DNA from: an uncultured Eubacteriales bacterium
Lineage (GTDB): Bacteria; Bacillota; Clostridia; Peptostreptococcales; Anaerovoracaceae
Direction: 5' to 3'
DNA length: 64,000 bases
Assembly: GCA_902776725.1 (NCBI GenBank)
Contig: CACYQX010000001.1
Coordinates: forward strand, 124,001-188,000
The notes under the pieces are model-generated. The model saw nothing but the letters and a program-made list of their open reading frames with translations. It was not told the origin of the DNA and ran no database searches. The first letter of the stretch is position 1. Each line of letters begins with the position of its first letter. The position numbers and the translations under genes are program-made. This document shows, one piece after another, positions 25,985-33,372 of the stretch.

Positions 25985-26809
25985 TTATTTGGCGTTTTTT
26001 GATTGGTTCACTCTTTGTTGTAGCGCCCCGTAGAACTCATCGATCCTCTCTTGCATGTCACTTGGTATAAGCGTTTTGGCCTGTTCGATTATCTCTTCCG
26101 GCACCCCATAAAACGCCTCCGCAATCGAACCCGCAATCGCGCCCTGTGTATCGGCATCTCCACCAAGAGAAACTGCCTCTCGTACAACATCCTCGTATGA
26201 GTCCCCGTCCATGAATGCGATTATAGCTTCAGGGACTGAACCCTGGCAGGTAACATCGAACCTATACCCAGGCCTAATGTCGGCACACGTACGATTGAGA
26301 TCGTACCCGAACTCGCTTTCAATGTATTTCTTTATCTCGTCTTTAGATGATCCATTCCTCGCCATAAAGATTGCCGCAGCTACGGACTCCGCTCCCTTCA
26401 CGCCCTCCGGATGATTGTGGGTAACCTCTGCAGAGAGTCTGGCCATCTTCCTTGTAGTTTCCATATCGTCATATAACCACCCGCAGGGAGATACTCTCAT
26501 GGCTGACCCGTTTCCGAAACTGTTATACGGTTCCATATCGGGCGAGCTTAACCAGCTAATAAATCTTCCGCCGTACCCGGCACGGGGATACTTGGCGCCC
26601 CAGCGCCTCATGGATTCAACAAAGATATCTTTAATCTCCTCTTCTGTTTCGCTGCCGCTCAACCCGAGTAGTGTTTCGGCAACAGCAACTGTCATTACGG
26701 AATCATCTGTGGGCTCACTATAAGGAGCCATCCAAACAAAGTCTTTTTTCTTTGTTGGATGGAACTCATAGACGCTTCCAACCATATCTCCAATTATTGC
26801 ACCGTACAT
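25985..26809 (-). CDS. ADP-ribosylglycohydrolase family protein
   Basis: 274 residues. The ATG at 26809 is chosen over a longer frame from 26944 because AGGAGGTG lies right before it and MYGAIIGDMVGSVYEF is the family's usual start. The metal-binding motifs are PTDDSVMT near the start and GGDADTQGAIAGSIAEAFYG near the end, both coordinating the two magnesium ions that remove ADP-ribose from proteins or small molecules. The upstream DNA holds the second hairpin-RNA copy on the same strand, so that RNA could terminate or regulate a longer transcript. Confidence 0.9.
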   Translation of the reverse strand: MYGAIIGDMVGSVYEFHPTKKKDFVWMAPYSEPTDDSVMTVAVAETLLGLSGSETEEEIKDIFVESMRRWGAKYPRAGYGGRFISWLSSPDMEPYNSFGNGSAMRVSPCGWLYDDMETTRKMARLSAEVTHNHPEGVKGAESVAAAIFMARNGSSKDEIKKYIESEFGYDLNRTCADIRPGYRFDVTCQGSVPEAIIAFMDGDSYEDVVREAVSLGGDADTQGAIAGSIAEAFYGVPEEIIEQAKTLIPSDMQERIDEFYGALQQRVNQSKNAK

Positions 26810-26942
26810 ATGCACCTCCTGTGTTAGGCCGCTATGGACTTCCTTAGGTTTATTGTACAGGGTTATATATGTGTTGGGAATAGGGGTTTGAAGAAAAGGG
26901 TAATTATTTGGACGTTGCGCAGGAAAACCGCCCGGCGGGGGC

Positions 26943-26997
26943 ATAAAAAAGAAGCTCTGGGCCCTCCGCTATTCCAGCAGTGGGTCGAGCTTCTCTT
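26943..26997 (-). ncRNA. Small hairpin RNA, copy 2
   Basis: The inverted second copy of the 24064-24118 RNA. The same outer stem (AGAAGCTC / GAGCTTCT, 26950-26994 in plus coordinates) and the same inner hairpin are present, followed on the minus strand by TTTTTTATG. It lies 134 bases upstream of the ADP-ribosylglycohydrolase start on the same strand. It could be free sRNA or a premature terminator of that gene. Confidence 0.68.
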
Positions 26998-27003
26998 GTT
27001 GTA

Positions 27004-27031
27004 ATGATATCACATTATTTTGCTTTGTCAA
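27004..27031 (-). promoter_or_regulatory. Promoter of hairpin RNA copy 2
   Basis: On the minus strand TTGACA (27026-27031), 16 bases, TATCAT (27004-27009). Confidence 0.65.
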
Positions 27032-27065
27032 AGTGCTATCCAACGGAAACGCCACTACGTAGCTT

Positions 27066-27141
27066 CTCCTTTTTGGCGATATCTAAAGTCAACATTGCGT
27101 AAATCCTAAAGTTTACACTACGTAAATCCCAAAGTTTAGCC
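27066..27141. repeat. Imperfect tandem repeat downstream of the flavodoxin gene
   Basis: Two adjacent copies of a ~24-base unit (TGCGTAAATCCTAAAGTTTAC and TACGTAAATCCCAAAGTTTA), preceded by a related CTACGTAGC. They lie after the flavodoxin gene, outside coding DNA. They might be protein-binding sites or remnants; I see no hairpin terminator. Confidence 0.55.
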
Positions 27142-27172
27142 GCCTGAACGCACTTTTTCAAGCGAGTTTTGC

Positions 27173-27643
27173 CTACAAACTCTCCACCCAGCTCTTCAGT
27201 TCCTCTTCCGAAGCGCCGATCGAGAAGACTCTTGCGTCCAGCACTTCCGGATTTCCGGACAGATACGGCTGGAGTTTCTCCGCCGTCTTTCCCATCTCGC
27301 TTCCGCCGGACGTAGCAAATAGCGCAACCTTCTTTCCGCTCCAATCATATCCCTTAACAAAGGTGTTGATGATGTTTGGCGCTGCAAAATACCAAATCGG
27401 AAAACCGATAAAGATCATGTCGTAGTCGTTCCAGCCTTCTACGCGGCCGACAACCGGAACATCCTTCTTGCCCATCTTTTCTTTGTTGCACCTGGACAAA
27501 GGATTCTTCCAATTGATTTCCTCTTTCGTGTACGGCTTCTCCGGCTTGATCTCAAACGCGTCCGCCCCGATGGCCGCCGCAAGCCTCTCCGCCAAAGCCT
27601 TGGTATTGCCCTCAGCCGAAAAATATGTGATTAAAGTTTTCAT
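27173..27643 (-). CDS. Flavodoxin
   Basis: 156 residues of a single flavodoxin domain. The FMN phosphate loop is YFSAEGNTKALAERLA at the start, and the aromatic flavin-contact stretch is MIFIGFPIWYFAAPNIINTF. It is an electron carrier or NADPH-independent reductase of the kind annotated as flavodoxin-like in Clostridia. It begins MKTLITYFS with a GGAGG-like site upstream (ACGGAGGTACAC). It is the last housekeeping-type gene before the defense island. Confidence 0.88.
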   Translation of the reverse strand: MKTLITYFSAEGNTKALAERLAAAIGADAFEIKPEKPYTKEEINWKNPLSRCNKEKMGKKDVPVVGRVEGWNDYDMIFIGFPIWYFAAPNIINTFVKGYDWSGKKVALFATSGGSEMGKTAEKLQPYLSGNPEVLDARVFSIGASEEELKSWVESL

Positions 27644-27705
27644 GTGTACCTCCGTGGTTCAGTTTACGCAAGTTACCAGCAAGATAAATTATGCCTATAG
27701 CAGTT

Positions 27706-28740
27706 TTAAGAATTCACCTTGACTATATATAGATGCTCAATAACTTTATCATCACATTTCTTGTATTGCCGATGTTCGTTGTCACTTTCTGTTCTAAACC
27801 TTCTATAATCGGTCGTGTATTCTTTGACGTGGCCTTTCTTTGAAAGAATTCTAATTAAATCTTCTCTTGGTATGATGCCCTCATTGTTATAGCTCAAAAC
27901 AATACATTCAGCCTTGGCATTTTCAATTAAATTTTCAAATGCGGCACCCGCCTCCCTTTTTAAGCAATAAAGTGATTTTGTTTTCGAATAATCGCGCTGA
28001 CCCGTTTTACCTTTTAACTCCATCTTGTCCCAGACGGATAGACTTTCTAGCACGTGAAAATTTGGGGCGTATTGTCTCTCGTTATATGGCGGATCCAAAT
28101 ATAATACATTAGCATCAACTCTCTTTATCAATTCATTAGCATCAGTTTGGTATATTTCATTATCACAATTGTTATCGCTAATTGACGGAGGCAACAATGT
28201 TAACTGCTTCAGCGCCATTGATCTCCAAATCTTTAAGTACGCGCCATATGTCCCGGAAATATTAGCAACAAAGTCCGCAGCATTTACCAACGAACAAACC
28301 AATACATAATACTCTTCTTGCGAAATCTTGCCTTCATTTTTCCAATCTTCAATTTGATCTCTAATAGAATCTATCTTCATTGCGTTCATATCCGAAAAGT
28401 ATTGTCTATTATATCTCCCGGATGGTGCATAATTCTCAAACGCATATCCCCTTTTGGGTTCAAGATTGTTCAAGTAGTCTAACACACCACATATCCCGTC
28501 ATTAGAAACAGAGGTAAAGACAGGCATCTTATTCATCTTTACCGTAACGTATTGATGAATAAACGAGTAAGTCATGAAATCGTTAGAAATAATTCTAAAA
28601 CCTTTTTCTTTGAAGAATCTACCGACTGATCCAGTTCCCCCAAAAATATCGAAAAAGACCCCTTTCATCGGAATTCCAAAATCGCACATTGAATCATAAA
28701 TAAAATCTAATAGTCTTGTTTTGTTACCAATATATTTCAT
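27706..28740 (-). CDS. DNA adenine methyltransferase (D12 class), R-M system 1
   Basis: 344 residues of a D12-type m6A methyltransferase. Motif I is FDIFGGTGSVGRFF for SAM binding; the catalytic motif IV is LYLDPPYNERQYAP. It starts MKYIGNKTRLLDFIYD, as many Dam-like enzymes do. It is the last gene of a three-gene operon, one base after the 689-residue protein. It should protect one strand or half-site of the recognition sequence of the neighbouring endonuclease. Confidence 0.9.
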   Translation of the reverse strand: MKYIGNKTRLLDFIYDSMCDFGIPMKGVFFDIFGGTGSVGRFFKEKGFRIISNDFMTYSFIHQYVTVKMNKMPVFTSVSNDGICGVLDYLNNLEPKRGYAFENYAPSGRYNRQYFSDMNAMKIDSIRDQIEDWKNEGKISQEEYYVLVCSLVNAADFVANISGTYGAYLKIWRSMALKQLTLLPPSISDNNCDNEIYQTDANELIKRVDANVLYLDPPYNERQYAPNFHVLESLSVWDKMELKGKTGQRDYSKTKSLYCLKREAGAAFENLIENAKAECIVLSYNNEGIIPREDLIRILSKKGHVKEYTTDYRRFRTESDNEHRQYKKCDDKVIEHLYIVKVNS

Positions 28741-28741
28741 A

Positions 28742-30811
28742 TTACTGATTAAATTCCCTATCTAATTGATTCTTTATAACATCATCAAAATCGCTGGAAT
28801 AAACTAATCTGAACCCAGTTTGTGCTTTTTCATTTAAATATACTATGATAACAACGTACGACTTGTGATAAGCAATATCATTAAAATGCCCCATCTTCAT
28901 TGCTTCTTCAATAGTCTCCACATCCCTGTCCACATAAAAACTCGGGTTCTTTTTTGGGTCAGTATTTAAATTATAAATAAATGCGTCAAATTGAAGGTTT
29001 TCGTCTCCATATAAGGCATCTATTCTTTCGCTTGCCCACTGCATGGCCTTCTTTATTTTCCTATCTCTGATAATATCATGATAATTGTTTTTCCCTTCTG
29101 ATATCATAAATTTATTGCCTTCTTGCATAATCAAATCAACCTTCGTGGAAACTCTATTAACTTTTTCTTGAACTTCTTCTTCCTCTTTATGTACAACAAA
29201 TTGTTGCCACGAAGAGTGGTGAGTATGCAAAAAACACAACTTCCAACTCGAACATATTGTAGATTGATTTAAAAACGTTGAAACAACAGCCACTTCTTCT
29301 GTATGTCTAAGAGGTTTTGTATCAACGATCGAAATCGGTTTATAGTCGCTAGGGGTAAAGTCATTAGGTAAGTCAAAATACACTTTTTTATCATCAATGA
29401 CTAGGATATCAACATATTCCGCTAAAGCTTTATATAGTTTCGTACCCACTTTGTTATTTATATTAAATCCTTTTGGCGTGTCAACAATACAATAACCGAT
29501 TACGGGTTTACACTTTTTATCTTTCAAATCCTTCGCAAACAATTCCGCAAAAGCTACTATTTCACCGCTTTCCGGATCCGGGGAAAAGACTAGACGTCCG
29601 TTAGATATTTTGTGTATTCGCAAAGGCATTAATATACTTTGTGGATATGCCTTATCGTTTAATATGTCGCAAATTCTAGCTCTGTTTTTTGGAAATTTAT
29701 CTATGAAATATTCTTTGCATAGCAACGTATCAACGAATCCAATTTTAGCACTTCCGATATACGACTCCGGGCACGCGTTGTTTTTTTGTAAATAATCAAT
29801 CAAATTGCAAATATGCTTTTTCTTGTTATAAGACTTCCATGGTCGGAATTTAGTTTCTTCAAAATTCAACAATTCCGTTTTTTCCAAATAAGACTCGGCT
29901 AGATTAATATCTTCTTCGCAAATATAATCAATCATCCCATCAACAAACTCTGACGTATTGAATAACACTTCTTCATCGACATTCTGATTTATTGATGGTA
30001 AATCCTTATATAGACGAGGGCCACAGTTCTTTCTTCCTAAATCCTTATATTTGGGTTCTCTTAAATAATCTATCATATGTAAATACAATCGTTTTTCATA
30101 CTCTGTTCGTAAATCAACATCTAAAGGATTGGCATCAACATATATGACCGATTTGATATAATCAGAAAACAACCGCTTTGCGTCCACAGGCGTTCTTTCT
30201 CTTGTTTTAGAATTTTCAAAGTTGTTTTCAAAATACGCCACAAAAGACGGTGTTTTATATCTAGCAGAATACACAAGGTGATTATATACTTGTAACGAAC
30301 TCGGCTCTCTTATTGTGTCTTGCGATTCATCTCTACCAGAATAGAAAGTTTGATAGATAAAAGGAACCCCTATTCTTGCGGCGCCAAGTTTTCTGCCTTC
30401 CCGTTGCCATTGTGAATTCCCAACAGAGGCAGTTTCTGTGTTTTCTCCGGCTAGGATAACTCTTTTATTGTTTATCGAGTATAAAACATAATCCGGCAAA
30501 TCAATGTAATTTATTATCTGCGAAACCTCTTTGGGCAACTCCCACTTACCATAAGCACCACATACTTTAATACCATATTTGTTGTCATTTTTGTCAACAA
30601 ATACATAAATAGGTTGATCTATTGGTTCATACACAACTGCGAATAATGACATTATTTCATCATCCAAAGTTAAATCGTTAAGCAATGCGACGCCTTCTAG
30701 TATATTGTCAGAATAAACTATGAACTCATGCAAATTGCTAAATGATAAATAGCTTTCTAAGGAAATGATTTTATCCTTGGTGATTTTAGGATTAATTAAT
30801 ACCGACTGCAT
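28742..30811 (-). CDS. Probable type II restriction endonuclease, R-M system 1
   Basis: 689 residues, no recognised family name. Toward the C-terminus a PD-(D/E)XK-like active site can be read: VDLIMQEGNKFMISEGK, where D and E-G-K fit the metal-binding residues. The N-terminal two thirds have no repeats or membrane segments. The genes abut methyltransferase genes on both sides (1-base gaps), the arrangement of type IIS-like systems where two methyltransferases protect an asymmetric site. The call rests on the motif and context. It could instead be another operon nuclease. Confidence 0.65.
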   Translation of the reverse strand: MQSVLINPKITKDKIISLESYLSFSNLHEFIVYSDNILEGVALLNDLTLDDEIMSLFAVVYEPIDQPIYVFVDKNDNKYGIKVCGAYGKWELPKEVSQIINYIDLPDYVLYSINNKRVILAGENTETASVGNSQWQREGRKLGAARIGVPFIYQTFYSGRDESQDTIREPSSLQVYNHLVYSARYKTPSFVAYFENNFENSKTRERTPVDAKRLFSDYIKSVIYVDANPLDVDLRTEYEKRLYLHMIDYLREPKYKDLGRKNCGPRLYKDLPSINQNVDEEVLFNTSEFVDGMIDYICEEDINLAESYLEKTELLNFEETKFRPWKSYNKKKHICNLIDYLQKNNACPESYIGSAKIGFVDTLLCKEYFIDKFPKNRARICDILNDKAYPQSILMPLRIHKISNGRLVFSPDPESGEIVAFAELFAKDLKDKKCKPVIGYCIVDTPKGFNINNKVGTKLYKALAEYVDILVIDDKKVYFDLPNDFTPSDYKPISIVDTKPLRHTEEVAVVSTFLNQSTICSSWKLCFLHTHHSSWQQFVVHKEEEEVQEKVNRVSTKVDLIMQEGNKFMISEGKNNYHDIIRDRKIKKAMQWASERIDALYGDENLQFDAFIYNLNTDPKKNPSFYVDRDVETIEEAMKMGHFNDIAYHKSYVVIIVYLNEKAQTGFRLVYSSDFDDVIKNQLDREFNQ

Positions 30812-30812
30812 T

Positions 30813-31703
30813 TTATATGCTCTCCTTTCTAAATATCAATATATGCTGATGGATTAGAGATGGGATGTATGCAAACGGATAGCCGTATATATGTAACATT
30901 TTTGAATCGTCATGCCATATGATGTCCGACTTTAGTACATAACCTTCAATCGAAGAAATTGCTCGCGCTAAATCAGCTGATAGGAAGTGGTACTCCTTGC
31001 CTCTATACATATCTCCAATAAAAACAGCCATATAGCCATTTTGCTTCAATGTTGGCAATGCTTTTTCAAAAATAATCTTCATTTCTTCTAGCCACTCATC
31101 CTTTGTTTGAAGACTTTTATCGTTAAACCTCGACAGTTTTGATTTCCTGCTCGCAGCAGATGACCTTGTTTTTGATAATTGGTCCATAATCCAATAAGGC
31201 ACATCGGTAATAATAAAATCAATTGATTCCGCATCAATTTCTTTTAGTTTTTCGTTTGCGTCTCCCACCAAAACCGGGAATTCCTCAAGCCCTTCTAATT
31301 TACAAACCTCTTTATAAACATCAACCCATTGCTGGTTGATTTCTATACCTACGGCTTTTCTATTACAAAGAGCCGCGCCGATCAATGACCCCCCAACACC
31401 CGCTAAAGGATCCAACACAAGCTGCCCAGCTTTTGTGAAGGTTTTAATAATATCTTCGCATAATTGCGGCGGTTTTTGCCCTCCATGTCGAGAACGCAAT
31501 TTATGCTGCATGTTGGGCGGGTAAATCTTAGATATAACCGTCTTGGTAGAAAACTTCCATTCTGCACCCGTCAAATCATTTAGTTTATTTCTAGGGTCAT
31601 AAGTTCTTCCTTTGGATTCTTTTTTAGTTTTTTTCTCCTCGCTATCCTTCTCAGTACCTTTTTTATCATCAAATAACGATATTTGCTCGCTGTTGTATTT
31701 CAT
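30813..31703 (-). CDS. DNA methyltransferase (N4-cytosine/N6-adenine), R-M system 1
   Basis: 296 residues. The catalytic motif reads DFIITDVPYWIMDQL (DVPY in place of D/SPPY), and the SAM-binding motif I is VLDPLAGVGGSLIGAALC, located before it in the beta-class order reversed. The first 35 residues are lysine- and glutamate-rich. It is the first gene of the operon, read from a promoter at 31925-31953. With the D12 enzyme it makes a two-methyltransferase system. Confidence 0.85.
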   Translation of the reverse strand: MKYNSEQISLFDDKKGTEKDSEEKKTKKESKGRTYDPRNKLNDLTGAEWKFSTKTVISKIYPPNMQHKLRSRHGGQKPPQLCEDIIKTFTKAGQLVLDPLAGVGGSLIGAALCNRKAVGIEINQQWVDVYKEVCKLEGLEEFPVLVGDANEKLKEIDAESIDFIITDVPYWIMDQLSKTRSSAASRKSKLSRFNDKSLQTKDEWLEEMKIIFEKALPTLKQNGYMAVFIGDMYRGKEYHFLSADLARAISSIEGYVLKSDIIWHDDSKMLHIYGYPFAYIPSLIHQHILIFRKESI

Positions 31704-31742
31704 ATGTATTCCTCCTAATATAGCCGATTTGATTATCTGAAA

Positions 31743-31920
31743 TCAGAAGTTATTGGCTACGGTTTTATATTTAAACTCTTTCCACGTCTCGAGATGTAAT
31801 CTGGTCTCGCCAGTATAATCAAAGATTAATTTAGTTTCTTCCACAACTCCTGTCACAGTAGATTTTCCAACATTAGTGAGACGTATCTTAGCTTAATTTT
31901 TCGTCAAGATAAACTCTCAT
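31743..31920 (-). pseudogene. Frameshifted small ORF upstream of R-M operon 1
   Basis: Minus-strand ATG 31920 reads MRVYLDEKLS and stops. One extra T before AAGATACGT breaks the frame; without it, about 48 codons continue (LTNVGKSTVTGVVEETK ... LETWKEFKYKTVANNF) to a stop at 31743. The downstream part has no start codon of its own. It was probably a ~58-residue protein, possibly a controller or remnant. The family is unknown and no ribosome binding site is seen. Confidence 0.4.
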
Positions 31921-31924
31921 TATA

Positions 31925-31953
31925 ATTATATCATTTGCCCTTTTTCCCGACAA
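31925..31953 (-). promoter_or_regulatory. Promoter of R-M operon 1
   Basis: On the minus strand TTGTCG (31948-31953), 17 bases, TATAAT (31925-31930). It is followed by the frameshifted small ORF and then the methyltransferase, whose ATG at 31703 has AGGAGG upstream. Confidence 0.55.
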
Positions 31954-31963
31954 TTCCCATGTG

Positions 31964-32659
31964 CTAGGGAAGTCCGTACAACTCCTCCACGCTCGGAATA
32001 TTATAAACGGACAGTTTGGATAGATACTTCTCTAAATTATTCTCTACATTGAGATAATCCAGAAAAGCCTTTAGAAACGCGATTGTCGATTTCTTGTACT
32101 TTCTGGTCGCCAAAACTTCGTCCACGGCTTCCTCTGAATACTGCTCCGCATATTTCTCCATGTATTTGATGAATCGTTTCTTGTTTATATCCTCAATCTT
32201 GCCGTAGTTCTGCAGTATCTCCAAAGTCTCAATTGCCGGAATCGTTTTCTCAGTCAAGGGCACATTTGATTTCTCAACTCTGACGTTCTGGGCACTTTTC
32301 TTCTCGCCGGTGACAATCTCCGAAAGAACATCTAAACTCTTCCCTACCTGCGTCGTTAGACCTTTGTCATTATAAAGTTTATAGCCTACGTAAATGCCGT
32401 GCCCTTCTTCCATGAAATAATCGGCGATGTACTCGTCACTAAGCGGCGCCTGCCCAAAGCGAGACTCCTTGGGGCGATAATACATTCCCTTGGCCAAATG
32501 AATAAGCTCACCGCTCTTTGCCAAGCGCTCTATCGCCTTATAAAAAGTTGTAGCAGGAACCTCGGAAAACTTTTCCTGATACAGTTTCCCCGCCTCAACA
32601 ATCGTGTATGCCGACAGGCTCTTGATATACTCATTTATTATTCTCGTATTCTTTTCCAT
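31964..32659 (-). CDS. DUF6088/AbiEi-like winged-helix regulator (orphan antitoxin)
   Basis: 231 residues. The N-terminus (EKNTRIINEYIKSLSAYTIV; TTFYKAIERLAKSGELIHLAKGMYYRPKES) is a winged-helix domain like those in AbiEi antitoxins and DUF6088 proteins. The rest is a helical domain with a lysine-rich middle. AbiEi antitoxins pair with an AbiEii nucleotidyltransferase toxin, which is not beside it here; the next gene downstream is the R-M operon. It has a leaderless promoter and a 9-bp inverted repeat, fitting autorepression. Confidence 0.75.
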   Translation of the reverse strand: MEKNTRIINEYIKSLSAYTIVEAGKLYQEKFSEVPATTFYKAIERLAKSGELIHLAKGMYYRPKESRFGQAPLSDEYIADYFMEEGHGIYVGYKLYNDKGLTTQVGKSLDVLSEIVTGEKKSAQNVRVEKSNVPLTEKTIPAIETLEILQNYGKIEDINKKRFIKYMEKYAEQYSEEAVDEVLATRKYKKSTIAFLKAFLDYLNVENNLEKYLSKLSVYNIPSVEELYGLP

Positions 32660-32665
32660 AAGTTT

Positions 32666-32717
32666 ATTATCGTGCAGCGGTGGTCTTTTGTCAAGTTTTT
32701 TTGATTTTAACTTGACA
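32666..32717 (-). promoter_or_regulatory. Leaderless promoter and operator of the AbiEi-like gene
   Basis: On the minus strand TTGACA (32689-32694), 17 bases, GATAAT (32666-32671), then only six bases (AAACTT) before the ATG at 32659; no Shine-Dalgarno fits. A perfect 9-bp inverted repeat TGTCAAGTT / AACTTGACA (32689-32697 and 32709-32717) includes the -35, so the product may repress its own gene. Confidence 0.7.
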
Positions 32718-32747
32718 TATTGCTTTCAATACCCACTAGCTCACAAG

Positions 32748-32777
32748 CGTTCTTTAATTATTAAATATTAAAGAACG
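32748..32777. repeat. Perfect inverted repeat (CGTTCTTTAAT)
   Basis: CGTTCTTTAAT (32748-32758) and ATTAAAGAACG (32767-32777) are an exact 11-bp inverted repeat with an 8-base AT-rich spacer. No T-run follows, so it is more likely an operator or a site of recombination than a terminator. Confidence 0.6.
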
Positions 32778-32791
32778 TCTATATTTTCTTA

Positions 32792-32820
32792 CACAAAAAA
32801 ACGGCGAGTGGTCTCGCCGT
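32792..32820 (-). terminator. Terminator after the DUF6054-like gene
   Basis: An 8-bp stem ACGGCGAG / CTCGCCGT with loop TGGT (32801-32820), followed on the minus strand by TTTTTTTGTGT. A similar GGCGAG hairpin ends the DUF4238 gene at 39822-39849. Confidence 0.8.
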
Positions 32821-32825
32821 CGTAA

Positions 32826-33161
32826 CTACTCCACCAACTCCTCAAACTTCTCCAGGAACGTCTCCTCGCCCCACGTGTTAATCTTAAAGAAAACCGCCTG
32901 GCTCCCGCCCGAAGCTATCGCCGAGCACTGAATCGGCCCGCCGTCCACCTGGAACAAAGTGACGCTCAGGCTCACTCGGTTCTCTCCAATCATGCTGTAT
33001 CGCTCAAAGACCCTTACGCTGCATCTGCTCCTTCCGTCCGCCGAAAAGAAGTCGCTGGCATCCTCCAAGCTTGCGGAGACACTCCCGCCAACAATTCCAC
33101 TTTCGATCCTGCTTAGCCACTCATCGAACGATCCTGTTAGTTGTGTTTCGTATTTAGCCAT
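32826..33161 (-). CDS. Small DUF6054-like protein
   Basis: 111 residues, no signal or membrane segment. It begins MAKYETQLTGSFDEWLSRIE and contains IVGGSVSASLEDASDFF, RVFERYSMIGENRVSLSVTLF and SGGSQAVFFKINTWGEETFL. This pattern resembles DUF6054 proteins of Clostridia, of unknown function. Codon use looks like the core genome, not like the AT-rich defense genes next to it, so it may mark an interruption in the island. Confidence 0.55.
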   Translation of the reverse strand: MAKYETQLTGSFDEWLSRIESGIVGGSVSASLEDASDFFSADGRSRCSVRVFERYSMIGENRVSLSVTLFQVDGGPIQCSAIASGGSQAVFFKINTWGEETFLEKFEELVE

Positions 33162-33275
33162 TATATATCCTCCGCTACGTTGTTACGTTTCACACCTCAG
33201 GCATATCCACCATCTTTTTAAATGTATCCTGCGCGTCTTGGCAAGTTAAATTGTGCCCTTATATGTATCACTTTT

Positions 33276-33311
33276 ATTCCCCAAAATCAACATTTTTGCG
33301 TTTTGGGGAAT
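33276..33311. repeat. Perfect 11-bp inverted repeat downstream of Shedu gene
   Basis: ATTCCCCAAAA (33276-33286) and TTTTGGGGAAT (33301-33311), 14-base loop. It lies about 60 bases past the Shedu stop. No clear T-tract follows on either strand, so its role as terminator is doubtful. The rest of 33162-33372 shows nothing else. Confidence 0.55.
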
Positions 33312-33372
33312 GGGCAACAATTTCACTTTCGTCTTATTGTGCTGTCCCCTTACGTATAACGAGAAGATTTTA

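Noticed and set aside
27066..27141. CRISPR array
   Set aside because: Only two imperfect units with no spacers; no cas genes.
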